In this document: piece after piece, positions 27,906-36,054 of the stretch | Position numbering within the stretch: the first letter of the stretch is position 1 | How the letters are laid out: each line of letters opens with the position of its first letter | Source: Gaiellasilicea sp963745775 | Lineage (GTDB): Bacteria > Actinomycetota > Thermoleophilia > Gaiellales > Gaiellaceae | DNA length: 64,000 bases | Direction of reading: 5' to 3' | Assembly (NCBI GenBank): GCA_963745775.1 | Contig: CAVUYY010000008.1 | Span: 558,001 to 622,000, forward strand | Translations under genes and position numbers: made by a program | The notes under the pieces: model-generated | Told to the model about the DNA's origin: nothing | The model's input: the letters and a program-made list of their open reading frames with translations, nothing else | Databases searched by the model: none

Positions 27906-28813
27906 CTTCGGCCGGGAACGAGTCGGCCGAGCGTGTCGGCGGCGACATATCCCGCGATCTTCGGGTTCTCCTTGAGCCGGCGGAGCGAGTACTCGTACCA
28001 CTGCTGGCCGTACGGAACGTAGATCCGCAGGCGATGGCCCTCGGCGACGACCTGGTCGCCGAGCTCGGGTCGCACGCCGAGCAGCATCTGGAACTCGTAC
28101 TGCTCCGGGGCGAGGCCCCGCTCACGAATGAGCTCCGACGAGCGCTCGACGAGGTACTCGTCGTGCGTCGCGATCGCCGCGTAACAACCGCCGTCGAGCA
28201 GGGTCTCGACCGTGCGGACGAAGCTCACGCGGACCTCGGCGTCATCGCGGAACTGGATTGCCTCCGGCTCGACGTAGATCCCCTTGCAGATCCGGACGCT
28301 GGCGCCGGCGAGCTCCTCGGCATCGGCGACAGTCCGCTTCAGCGAGGCTTGGAGGACGGGGCCGACGCGCGGGTGCCCCTCGTCGCGGAGCTCCCGGTAG
28401 AGGCGCAGCGTGTCGTCCGTCGTCGTCGCGTCCTCCATGTCGATCCGGACGAACCGGTTCGTCGGCTCGGCGGCGGCGAGCACGCGCTCGACATTCCGCT
28501 TGCAGAGGTCGTAGTCGAGCTTGAGCCCGAGCGCCGTCGGCTTGACGCTGACGTTGGCGTCGAGGTCATCCCGTTCGAAGGCCTCGAGGGCGGCGACGTA
28601 CTCGTCGGCGATCGCCTGGGTCTCGGAGGCCTGCGTGATCTCCTCGCCGAGGACGTCGACCGTCGCCAGCTTCCCGGCGGCGTTCAGCTCTGCGACCACC
28701 CGCTGCGCATCGGCGAGCGACGAGCCGGCGATGTAGCGCGAGGAGAGGCGCTCGACGACGGCGCGGGGGACGGCCGGCAGAGCTCGGACGAGGGCGCGGT
28801 CGAGCAGGCTCAC
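27902..28813 (-). CDS. Proline dehydrogenase (monofunctional)
   Basis: FAD enzyme oxidising L-proline to pyrroline-5-carboxylate. 303 aa, the short single-domain type. Typical motifs: VSVKPTALGLKLD, VRIDMEDATTTDDTL, VRICKGIYVEPEAIQF and the C-terminal RIYVPYGQQWYEYSLRRLKENP. Start GTG 28813 with TAGGCT 8 nt upstream. No P5C dehydrogenase gene is adjacent. No frameshift. Confidence 0.92.
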   Translation of the reverse strand: MSLLDRALVRALPAVPRAVVERLSSRYIAGSSLADAQRVVAELNAAGKLATVDVLGEEITQASETQAIADEYVAALEAFERDDLDANVSVKPTALGLKLDYDLCKRNVERVLAAAEPTNRFVRIDMEDATTTDDTLRLYRELRDEGHPRVGPVLQASLKRTVADAEELAGASVRICKGIYVEPEAIQFRDDAEVRVSFVRTVETLLDGGCYAAIATHDEYLVERSSELIRERGLAPEQYEFQMLLGVRPELGDQVVAEGHRLRIYVPYGQQWYEYSLRRLKENPKIAGYVAADTLGRLVPGRS

Positions 28814-28839
28814 GGCGCGCCAGCCTAGACGAGTTGGGC

Positions 28840-29136
28840 CTAGCGCTCGCGCATGAAGCCCTGGCGGGCCGCGCTCACCAGCGCGACCGCCTCGGGGAAG
28901 AGGACGCGCATCGAATCGCGGAGCGCGATCGCCTGCTCGTCGATCGTTCCCGACGGCTGGAGCTGGCTCAGCGCTGCGGCCGTCAGCTCGACCGCGGTGT
29001 TCAGGGTCAGCGTCGCGAACTGCTCGCGCTGCGCCTCCTGCACCGACTCGGCCTGCTGCGCCGCGAACTCCTGGATCCCGCGGAGCAGATCCTCCGGATC
29101 GCCGCCGAACGGGAAGCCTCCCATGCCGCCTTCCAT
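28840..29136 (-). CDS. Hypothetical protein, Gly-rich N-terminus
   Basis: 98 aa: glycine-rich start MEGGMGGFPFGGDPED followed by an amphipathic helical region (IQEFAAQQAESVQEAQREQF). No recognised family. A leaderless -10 (TAAGCT) lies exactly 6 nt before the ATG, supporting expression. The next gene upstream is 9 nt away in the same orientation. Confidence 0.6.
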   Translation of the reverse strand: MEGGMGGFPFGGDPEDLLRGIQEFAAQQAESVQEAQREQFATLTLNTAVELTAAALSQLQPSGTIDEQAIALRDSMRVLFPEAVALVSAARQGFMRER

Positions 29137-29142
29137 GGCTCG

Positions 29143-29148
29143 AGCTTA
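29143..29148 (-). promoter_or_regulatory. Leaderless -10 (TAAGCT) of the 98-aa hypothetical gene
   Basis: TAAGCT, 6 nt, ATG at 29136 on the minus strand; it overlaps the stop region of the preceding gene, so this gene may have its own promoter within the operon. Confidence 0.55.
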
Positions 29149-29703
29149 GCGGAGGGGCACCCGGTAGTCGCGCTCGACATCGCTCGTGAGCGCGTCCACT
29201 GCGTCGCCGGCGCCGCGCATGGCGTCGGCGAACGGAGAGCCGTGGAGCGCACCGCCGAGCGCGAGCTCCAGCCGGCGCGTCGCCAGGCCGATCGCGTCGA
29301 GGCGGGCCGGTGTCGCCAGCGCAGGCGGCGCGCCGATCACGCGCTGGAGCTCGAGCAGCGCCTCCTCCGCCTCGTCGATCCCCTCGGGGTTCTCGGTGAC
29401 GCGGAGCGCGACGAGCTTCGAGTGCAGCTCGTCCAGGTCTCCGCCGGCCGCCACCTCCTCCGCCAGCTCGCACAGGGCTGCGATCGAGACCGCGTCGCGG
29501 ATCGCCTGCCGCTCCTCGACCGCTGCGCCGGTGTCGTCGAGCGCCAGCCAGCTCCGTTCGCCGACCGGGCGTTGGAACGCGCAGAGGTAGAGCCTGCCAC
29601 CCGCGTGCGGCTCGGTCGGAACCACCGCGGAGACCTCCTCGCCCGAGGCCGCGAGCGTCGCAGCGGCCTCGGCGATCCGCGCCAGATCGTCGGCGAGCGT
29701 CAT
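29146..29703 (-). CDS. Hypothetical helical protein
   Basis: 185 aa, mostly alpha-helical by composition, with an N-terminal part GRLYLCAFQRPVGERSWLALDDTG that looks like a small globular domain and a helical C-terminus (EEALLELQRVIGAPPALATPARLD). No known motif. Codon pattern is like its neighbours and the opposite-strand frames are not homologous to anything. Possibly coupled to the 98-aa gene below it. Confidence 0.6.
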   Translation of the reverse strand: MTLADDLARIAEAAATLAASGEEVSAVVPTEPHAGGRLYLCAFQRPVGERSWLALDDTGAAVEERQAIRDAVSIAALCELAEEVAAGGDLDELHSKLVALRVTENPEGIDEAEEALLELQRVIGAPPALATPARLDAIGLATRRLELALGGALHGSPFADAMRGAGDAVDALTSDVERDYRVPLR

Positions 29704-29717
29704 CGGAACAGGATGCC

Positions 29718-29723
29718 TACCAT
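29718..29723 (+). promoter_or_regulatory. Leaderless -10 (TACCAT) of the coiled-coil membrane protein
   Basis: TACCAT, 6 nt, ATG at 29730. Confidence 0.55.
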
Positions 29724-29729
29724 GCTCCG

Positions 29730-31061
29730 ATGCTCGAGAACGTGCTCCACGCGGCGCTCGCGGTGGCGATCGTCGTGGTCGCGGTATCGACCGCGCTCGC
29801 CGCTCTCACCCCGGTTCGCGTCCGCCTGCTCCTGTTTGCGACGGGGGTGCTCGCGCTCGCCGCAGTCGCCGCCTGGATCGCCTTCGCGTTCCGTCCGGAG
29901 CGGGAGATCGCCGTCGCCGCAGCGGGACTCCTCGTCGCCGCGATCGCCGAGGCCGGCGCGACCCTCCTCGCCGGCGCCGCCCGACGCGCCCGAACCGAGG
30001 AAGCGACGTTTGCCCAGGCGCGCGAGACGATCGATCGGATGATCGCGGAGGAGACGGAGCAGGTGAGCGCCGACCTCCAGCGCTGGATCGCGCGTGTTCG
30101 CGCCGACTCGCTCTCGCTGCTCGCGGAGGAGGAACGGCGCGTCGCCGAGGCGCGGCGGGGCGAGCTGGTCGAGCGCGAGCAACATGTCGCGGCCGAGCTC
30201 GCGGACGCCTTGGCCGCCGTCGAACGCCGTGTCGACGAGCGGCTCCGCGCCTGGTCGGACGACCTCGACCGCGCCCAGCAGGCGCTCGGCACGCAGCTCG
30301 AACGCCTGGAGCAGCGTCAGCGTCAGTTGATCGGCGACGCCGAGGCACGGATCGAGGCCGAAGCCGCCGACCTCTTCACGACCTCCGAGGCCCAACGCGC
30401 CTCGGTGCTTCGCCTCCGCGAGGAGCTCGAGCAGGCTGCGCAGGCGGCCGTCGCCGAGGCGCTCGACGAGCTCGAGGCCCACACGGGCGAGCGTCGCCGC
30501 GTGATCGAGGAGATCGCGGAGCGACTGCGGCTGCGCGAGCAGGCGCTCGCCGAGCAGATCGACCGCGGCGAGACGGAGGCGACGCGCAGGATCGAGGCGT
30601 CGTTCGCAGACATCGAGCGACGCCAGGTCGAGCATCTGCAGCGGATCGTGACGCGGGAGGGCGAACGGCACACCGAGGCGGCGTCGCTGCAGTTCGAGCA
30701 GCTGATCAAGGGTGGGCGCGAGGAAGCCGCCGGCCGCCTCGCGCGGGAGCTCGAGCGGGCGGTCGATTCGTTCGTGCGCCAGGCCGATGCGATCTTCGCC
30801 GAGCGGCTGACCCACACCGGTGACGCCGGGCAGCAGCGCCTCGAGGCACGCCTGCGCCAGTCGCAAGCGGCGTTCGACCGCCAGCGCGACGAGCTCACCG
30901 AGTCGTTCGCGCGCCGGATCGCGGACGCCGACGCCGAGCTCAGACGCACCCTCGGCTCGCTCGTCGCGGACGCGGAGTCGGAGCGCTCCGTGCTCGAGGC
31001 CCGGCTGGTCGAGCTCGCGCGGAAGATCGACGACGCCCGCACGGGACTCGGTCAGATCTAG
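29730..31061 (+). CDS. Membrane-anchored long coiled-coil protein, unknown function
   Basis: 443 aa. Three hydrophobic segments in the first 80 residues (VLHAALAVAIVVVAVSTALA, LLLFATGVLALAAVAAWIAF, EIAVAAAGLLVAAIAEAG), then about 350 residues of almost uninterrupted charged heptad sequence rich in E, R, A, Q and L (for example LERLEQRQRQLIGDAEARIE). No enzymatic motif. The layout suggests a cytoplasmic coiled coil hung from the membrane, a scaffold or tether. Intact frame. Confidence 0.75.
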   Translation: MLENVLHAALAVAIVVVAVSTALAALTPVRVRLLLFATGVLALAAVAAWIAFAFRPEREIAVAAAGLLVAAIAEAGATLLAGAARRARTEEATFAQARETIDRMIAEETEQVSADLQRWIARVRADSLSLLAEEERRVAEARRGELVEREQHVAAELADALAAVERRVDERLRAWSDDLDRAQQALGTQLERLEQRQRQLIGDAEARIEAEAADLFTTSEAQRASVLRLREELEQAAQAAVAEALDELEAHTGERRRVIEEIAERLRLREQALAEQIDRGETEATRRIEASFADIERRQVEHLQRIVTREGERHTEAASLQFEQLIKGGREEAAGRLARELERAVDSFVRQADAIFAERLTHTGDAGQQRLEARLRQSQAAFDRQRDELTESFARRIADADAELRRTLGSLVADAESERSVLEARLVELARKIDDARTGLGQI

Positions 31062-31124
31062 CACGGTTCTGGCCAACTTCTGGCGGGAGGGTTCGTCTAG
31101 GGGAGCACGAACACTCGACGCACA

Positions 31125-31328
31125 ATGGCTGATACGACCGAGCTGATCGAACGCGGGAGCGAGCGGGCCAAGGTGGAGTCCTGGCGTCTGCACGTCCTGA
31201 TCGAGGCCGGTTATCCGCTGCCGCTGGCCGAGAAGCTCGCCGCGGCCCTCGATGCCGACCTGCACGAAGCGGTCGACCTCGTCGGCAAGGGTTGCGACCC
31301 GCGCACGGCTGCTGAGATCCTGTTGTAG
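31125..31328 (+). CDS. Small conserved actinobacterial hypothetical protein
   Basis: 67 aa. WRLHVLIEAGYPLPLAEKLA followed by DLHEAVDLVGKGCDPRTAAEIL, a pattern I recognise as recurring in Thermoleophilia-type actinobacteria, function unknown. AGGGGAG lies 20 nt upstream. Ends 49 nt before xseA. Confidence 0.7.
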   Translation: MADTTELIERGSERAKVESWRLHVLIEAGYPLPLAEKLAAALDADLHEAVDLVGKGCDPRTAAEILL

Positions 31329-31365
31329 AGACGCTCTAGAGCTCGTTCGACATCGGGCTGCGCAC

Positions 31366-31371
31366 TAGGCT
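31366..31371 (+). promoter_or_regulatory. Leaderless -10 (TAGGCT) of xseA
   Basis: TAGGCT, 6 nt, ATG at 31378. Confidence 0.6.
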
Positions 31372-31377
31372 CCCTGC

Positions 31378-32598
31378 ATGAAGGTCGAGCCGCTTCTCTA
31401 CGGCGAGCGCAAGGTCTACACGGTCGCCGGATTCAACCGCGGCGTCGCCGACTGGCTCGCCCGCCTGCCCACGCTCTGGATCGAAGGCGAGGTGACGGAG
31501 CTCCGGCGCCACGACCGCTGGGCGAGCGTCTTCTTCACGCTCAAGGATCCCGCCGAGGGCGACTGCGTGCCCGCGTCGCTGCCACGGCGCACCTTCGACG
31601 CGCTGAAGCTCGACCTGAGCGACGGTGAGCGCGTCCACGCCTACGGCCGGCCGGAGCTCTACGCCGCGAAGGGGGAGTTCCGACTTCGCGTCCTCTCGAT
31701 CGAGCGGTTCGGGCTCGGCGCCCACCTCGCCGCGCTCGAGCGGCTCAAGCTCGCGCTCGCCGCCGACGGTCTCTTCGACAGCGCTCGGAAGCGCGCGCTT
31801 CCCCGCTTCCCGCGCCGGATCGGGCTCGTCACCGGCAACGACGCGGCGGCGAAGCGCGACGTGCTGTCGACGATCACGGCCCGCTTCCCGGCCGCCCGGA
31901 TCCTCGTCTCCGAGACCCTCGTCCAAGGCCCACGCGCCGCCACGGGAATCGTCGACGCGCTGACCGCCGTCGCGGCCGCGGAAGACATCGACGTGATCGT
32001 GCTCGCGCGCGGCGGCGGCAGCTTCGACGATCTGCTCCCGTTCAGCGACGAGCGGGTCGTCCGCGCCGTCGCCGCCTGTCCCGTGCCGGTCGTCTCCGCC
32101 GTCGGGCACGAGCAGGACACCCCGCTCTGCGATCTCGCCGCCGACGTTCGCGCCTCGACGCCCACCGCTGCGGGAAGGCTCGTCGTGCCCGATCTCGTCG
32201 AGCTTCGCCGCGACCTCAGCCGTGCGCGTGGATCGCTCGAGCGTAGTGTCCGCCGGGCGTTCGAGCGCGATCGCGAGGTGCTTCGGCGCGCCCACGGCAG
32301 CCTGGAGCGAGGCGCCCGGAGGGCGCTCGACCGCGACGCGAGCCGGCTCTCGCTCCTGCGCGATCGGCTCCGTCGCGAGCCGGCGCTGCTCGTCGAGCGC
32401 AGGAGGGTCGGCGTCGAGCGGGCGGGCGCGAGGCTCGCGGCGCTCTCGCCGCGCGCGACGCTCGAGCGCGGGTACGCGATCGTTCGGACCGATGCCGGGA
32501 TCGTGCGCTCGGGCGGCACCCTCGCCGCGGGCGAGCGGGTCGAGGTCGAGCTCGCCGCGGGCGGGTTCGGCGCTGTCGTCGAGGATGTGCGCGAATGA
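31378..32598 (+). CDS. xseA: Exodeoxyribonuclease VII large subunit
   Basis: Catalytic subunit of the single-strand exonuclease used in repair. 406 aa: OB-fold N-terminus (YTVAGFNRGVADWLARLPTLWIEGEV), catalytic core with IGLVTGNDAAAKRDVL, VLARGGGSFDDLLPFSDE and PVVSAVGHEQDTPLCDLAADVRASTPTAAG, then a coiled coil and the C-terminal LSPRATLERGYAIV. Its TGA overlaps the xseB start. No frameshift. Confidence 0.95.
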   Translation: MKVEPLLYGERKVYTVAGFNRGVADWLARLPTLWIEGEVTELRRHDRWASVFFTLKDPAEGDCVPASLPRRTFDALKLDLSDGERVHAYGRPELYAAKGEFRLRVLSIERFGLGAHLAALERLKLALAADGLFDSARKRALPRFPRRIGLVTGNDAAAKRDVLSTITARFPAARILVSETLVQGPRAATGIVDALTAVAAAEDIDVIVLARGGGSFDDLLPFSDERVVRAVAACPVPVVSAVGHEQDTPLCDLAADVRASTPTAAGRLVVPDLVELRRDLSRARGSLERSVRRAFERDREVLRRAHGSLERGARRALDRDASRLSLLRDRLRREPALLVERRRVGVERAGARLAALSPRATLERGYAIVRTDAGIVRSGGTLAAGERVEVELAAGGFGAVVEDVRE

Positions 32599-32823
32599 CG
32601 GAGCTCAGCTTCGAGGAGGCGCAACGAGAGCTCGAGGGGATCGTCGAGCGGCTCGAGCGAGGGCAGCCGAGCCTCGACGAGGCGATCGCGCTCTGGGAAC
32701 GCGGCGAGGAGCTGCTCCGGCTCTGCCTCGCCCGGCTCGACGCAGCCCACGGCAAGATCGAGGAGCTCGCCGCTAGAACCGAGACCGACGACTCCCTTCT
32801 CCGAACCCGGCGCAGGAGCGTAG
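32595..32823 (+). CDS. xseB: Exodeoxyribonuclease VII small subunit (probable frameshift near end)
   Basis: LSFEEAQRELEGIVERLERG followed by QPSLDEAIALWERGEELLRLC is the XseB signature; the subunit binds XseA. ATG 32595 overlaps the xseA stop (ATGA). In the raw frame the reading runs on for hundreds of codons without homology, so I infer one extra base near 32770 and a stop at TAG 32821-32823, giving 75 aa, the normal length. The end is therefore tentative. Confidence 0.8.
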
Positions 32824-32826
32824 AAT
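32821..32826 (+). promoter_or_regulatory. Leaderless -10 (TAGAAT) of the cNMP-binding gene
   Basis: TAGAAT, 6 nt, ATG at 32833. The TAG is also the inferred xseB stop codon. Confidence 0.6.
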
Positions 32827-32832
32827 CACGCG

Positions 32833-33243
32833 ATGGCCCGCCCTTCAGCCGACATGCTGGCGACGATGCCGCTCTTCTCCGACCTCGAGCCGCGCGAGCT
32901 GCGCAAGATCGCGGAGTCGTTCAAGGAGCGCGAGTTCTCGGCCGGCGAGACGATCTCGACCGAAGGCAAGTCCGGCGCCGGCTTCTTCGTGATCTCGTCG
33001 GGCACCGCCAAGGTGACGGTTCAGGGCGAGGAGCGGGGATCCCTCGGTCCCGGCGAGTACTTCGGCGAGATCGCGCTGATCGACGAAGGCGTCCGCACTG
33101 CCACGCTCGTCGCCGAGACCGACATGACGACCTACGGCATGACCTTCTGGGAGTTCCGGCCGATCGTCGAGTCCGACTCGCGGATCGCCTGGAAGCTCCT
33201 CCAGGCTCTCACCCGCAAGCTGCGGGCAGCCGAAGCTCGCTAA
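32833..33243 (+). CDS. Cyclic-nucleotide-binding domain protein without HTH
   Basis: 136 aa consisting of one cNMP-binding domain: LFSDLEPRELRKIAESF start, GEYFGEIALIDEGVRTATLVAE phosphate-binding cassette (the FGEIAL...RTA pattern). No helix-turn-helix or enzymatic domain follows, so it is not a CRP-type regulator on its own. Likely a small cAMP-sensing adaptor; the target is unknown. Own leaderless promoter. Confidence 0.85.
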   Translation: MARPSADMLATMPLFSDLEPRELRKIAESFKEREFSAGETISTEGKSGAGFFVISSGTAKVTVQGEERGSLGPGEYFGEIALIDEGVRTATLVAETDMTTYGMTFWEFRPIVESDSRIAWKLLQALTRKLRAAEAR

Positions 33244-33254
33244 GCCAGTTTCGG

Positions 33255-34298
33255 CTAACCGAGCGCGCTCGCTCGTTTCCTCTGCCGCTCCGGCTCGGTG
33301 ACGTCGTCGGCGAGCTCGACCGGCTCGGGCATGTCGCGAAGCGTCGCGAACGAGAGTCCCTCGCGCGTCAGGAAGATCAGGCCGACGCCCACGCCCACCG
33401 ACATCTCGACCACCTGGAGCACGAGGCCGTAGGCGAAGCCGGTCGAGTAGGCGACGCCGTACTGGACGAGCGGCAGCGCGACGGCGGCCTGAAGCAGACC
33501 GATGTTGCCGGGCCAGAGCGGGAAGATCGTGGCCACGTTCATCAGCAGCAGGACGAGCCCCGCGGCGGGAAGCGGTGCGTGGATGTCGAACGCCCGCATC
33601 GCGACGTAGACGGCGAGCAGCTGCAGCCCCCAGCCGAGGCACTGGAGCAGGATCGCCGCGGCGGCGTGAACCGGCGAACGCAATACCGACAGCCCCTGGC
33701 GCGCCATCGCGAGCAGCCGCTTCAGGGTCTTCTCCCCCTCGAGCGCGGTCCGGTCGCCGCGCCGCGCGCTGACGACGCCGAGCATGAAGAGGACGATCCC
33801 GAGCACGCAGACGCTGGCGAGGCTCGTCCTTGCCCAGGTCGGGATCTTCGCGGTTTCGAAGACGTAGAAGACCAGCAGCAGGGCCGGAACGACGTCGAAC
33901 AGCCGATGCGCGAAGACGGTGCCGACGAGGGTGGCGGTCGTGCCCGTGCGGTCGGGAAGGCGCCGGCGCAGCACGGCGACGCGGGCGAGCTCGCCGATCC
34001 GGCCCGGGAGCGCTGCGTTGCCGAGGAGCCCCACCGCGAACGCCGAGAACACGTGGTTGAACGGTGGATGCGGCGGCTCGAGTGCCTGGTCGATCGTCAG
34101 GCGCCAGGCGAGCGCCCGCACCAGCACCGAGAGGAGGTTCAGGCCGAGCGCGAAGACGATCCACGCCCAGTTGACGAGGTCGAAGGCGTGGTAGACGACG
34201 TTCCAGTCCGGGCCGCGCCACCAGAGCAACGTCCCTAGTGCCGCGAGCATCAGCAGCGCGAGCAGGACCTGGACGAGCCGGTTGTGCCTGATGCTCAC
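33255..34298 (-). CDS. UPF0104/LPG-synthase-TM-like flippase-domain membrane protein
   Basis: 347 aa, about eight membrane helices. Family features: NWAWIVFALGLNLLSVLVRALAW, VGLLGNAALPGRIGELARV, TLVGTVFAHRLFDVVPALLL and WPGNIGLLQAAVALPLV. This domain is the membrane half of MprF and also occurs alone beside glycosyltransferases, where lipid-linked sugar translocation is suspected. GTG 34298 overlaps the GT4 stop (GTGA). Confidence 0.85.
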   Translation of the reverse strand: MSIRHNRLVQVLLALLMLAALGTLLWWRGPDWNVVYHAFDLVNWAWIVFALGLNLLSVLVRALAWRLTIDQALEPPHPPFNHVFSAFAVGLLGNAALPGRIGELARVAVLRRRLPDRTGTTATLVGTVFAHRLFDVVPALLLVFYVFETAKIPTWARTSLASVCVLGIVLFMLGVVSARRGDRTALEGEKTLKRLLAMARQGLSVLRSPVHAAAAILLQCLGWGLQLLAVYVAMRAFDIHAPLPAAGLVLLLMNVATIFPLWPGNIGLLQAAVALPLVQYGVAYSTGFAYGLVLQVVEMSVGVGVGLIFLTREGLSFATLRDMPEPVELADDVTEPERQRKRASALG

Positions 34299-35441
34299 GC
34301 CGCAACCGAACGGGCGGGAATGCCCGCGGCGGCCTCGTAGATCGCCGCCAGGCGGCGGGCGATGTCGTCCCACGAGTAATGCGCGATCGCGTGCGCACGA
34401 GCCGCTCGGCCGAGCGCCAGCTCTGCCCGCCTCGTCCTCGACGAGAGAGCACACCGCCTCGGCCAGAGCGGCCACGTCTCCCGGCGGAACCGCGATCGAC
34501 GTCTCGGCCGTCATCACGTCGCGATACCCGGTGATGTCGGAGGCGACGACCGGCGTCGCGCAGGCGAACGCGCGCGTCAGGACCATCCCGAAGCTCTCGC
34601 CGCCGAGCGACGGCGCGACGAGCGCCTTCGCGCTCGCGAGCTCGGCAGTCAGGTCGTCCTGGCTCAGGAAGCCGAGCACGTCGATCCCGTCGTCGGAAAC
34701 GCGCAGCCGGGTCAGCAGGAGCCGGACGGCCAGCGGATCGGCGCCGGCGATCCGCAGCCGAGCGCCGGTGCGCCGACGGATCTCCGGCCAGGCGCGGAGC
34801 AGCACGTGGAGCCCCTTCCGCTGCTCCTGCCGGCCGGCGAAGATCACTCGATGCTCGCGCCCCGCGGGCTCCACCCCGTCCGGGATCAGGACACCGTTCG
34901 GGACGATCTCGTACTCGCCCGGGAGCCAGCGCTGCGCCGAGGCACGCGCCTGCTCGGAGACGGCGATCCGCCGATCGATCCGCTCCTCGAGGAAGCCCCA
35001 CACGGGCGTCGCGAGCCGCATCCAGCCGAGGCTGCCGCTTGCGTGGTGGGTCGCGACGGTCGGGCCGTCCCAGAACGCCAGCGCGGCGATGCACGGCGTC
35101 GGGGTCATCGGCTCGTGCAGATGGAGGAGGTCGAAACGCTCACGGGCGAGCACGCGGCGGACTCGGAGGATCGAGCGGGGGCTGAGGATGATGTTCGGAA
35201 GCGAGCCGTTCGCCGGCACGATCACGGAGCGTCCGATCGGGATCACGTCGGGCGGCGGCGTCCCGTGCCGGCCGACCCGGGGATGGAGCACGCGCGTGAA
35301 TTGACCCGGCGGGTCGTTCCCCATGATCAGGCGGACGTCCAGCCCGAGCCTGCGGAGCGCAGCGGCCTGGAGCTCCGCGTGTTCGACGACTGCGCCCCAG
35401 AAGGACCACGAGAACGGCACGACGATCCCGACCTTCACCAC
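34295..35441 (-). CDS. GT4-family glycosyltransferase (frameshifted)
   Basis: About 381 aa. GT-B fold with N-terminal KVGIVVPFSWSFWGAVVEH, the middle GRQEQRKGLHVLLRAWPEI and donor site PSLGGESFGMVLTRAFACATPVVAS (E-x7-E type). Sequence is close to PimA/PimC-like mannosyltransferases, so phospholipid mannosylation is possible. One extra base near 34423 shifts the frame; the true tail reads ELALGRAARAHAIAHYSW and ends IPARSVAA at 34295. Coupled with the flippase-like gene. Confidence 0.85.
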
Positions 35442-35448
35442 GGCCAGT

Positions 35449-36009
35449 CTAAGGACCGAGGCGCGCGACGAACGCGGCGAAGGCCGTGAGCGTCGCGGTC
35501 ACGCGCTCGCGCGTCTCCTCGTCCACGAGCACGCCGTCCACGAGCTTCTCGTCGGCGGCGGCGACAAACACCTGCGGCCTCGGCAGCACGATCGCGCCCG
35601 CATGGGCGAGCGAGCTGCGCAGCTGCGCCTGCGCGCGGGCGGTCCCGAGCCGCCCGGGAGTGGCGCCCATGACGAGCGTCGGCTTTCCGTCGAGAGGCGT
35701 CGGCGCCGGCCGGCGAGAGGCCCAGTCGACGGCATTCTTCGTCACGGCGGGCAGGCCGGCGTTGTACTCGGGCGTGACGATCAGGAGCGCATCGGCGTCG
35801 GCGATCGCTCCCCGCAGCGCCATGACGCTCTCGGGAAAGCCGGCATCCGCGACGTCTCGGTCGAAGAGCGGCACCTCGCGGAGGTCGAACGGCTCGATCG
35901 TCAACCCGGTAGGGGCGAGCTCGACGCAGGCGGCGAGCAACGATCGGTTGTGAGAGCCCGCACGGAGGCTGCCTGCGAGGCCGGTGACGCGGATCACGTT
36001 TCGGTGCAT
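35449..36009 (-). CDS. NADPH-dependent FMN reductase / quinone reductase-like flavoprotein
   Basis: 186 aa. FMN-binding start GLAGSLRAGSHNRSLL, LIVTPEYNAGLPAVTKNAVDWAS and GATPGRLGTARAQAQLR are typical of the YieF/ChrR/Azr family. Such enzymes reduce quinones, azo dyes or chromate. Written start ATG 36009; GTG 35997 is equally possible and gives a more typical N-terminus. Divergent from a ring-cleaving dioxygenase, with a palindrome in the shared promoter. Confidence 0.88.
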   Translation of the reverse strand: MHRNVIRVTGLAGSLRAGSHNRSLLAACVELAPTGLTIEPFDLREVPLFDRDVADAGFPESVMALRGAIADADALLIVTPEYNAGLPAVTKNAVDWASRRPAPTPLDGKPTLVMGATPGRLGTARAQAQLRSSLAHAGAIVLPRPQVFVAAADEKLVDGVLVDEETRERVTATLTAFAAFVARLGP

Positions 36010-36010
36010 G

Positions 36011-36023
36011 TAGAAGTCTTCTA
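36011..36023. promoter_or_regulatory. Palindromic operator candidate between quinone reductase and dioxygenase genes
   Basis: TAGAAG-T-CTTCTA is a perfect inverted repeat in the 45-bp divergent promoter, 2 nt from one start. Its place and size fit a MarR-type repressor site; no regulator gene is in the immediate neighbourhood. Confidence 0.55.
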
Positions 36024-36054
36024 TCTACCCACGCCGACGCTAATGGAGGACGCG

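Noticed and set aside
31091..31112. Inverted repeat GTTCGT/ACGAAC upstream of the 67-aa gene
   Set aside because: Six-bp arms with a 10-nt loop are expected by chance, and the spacing does not match an SOS box.
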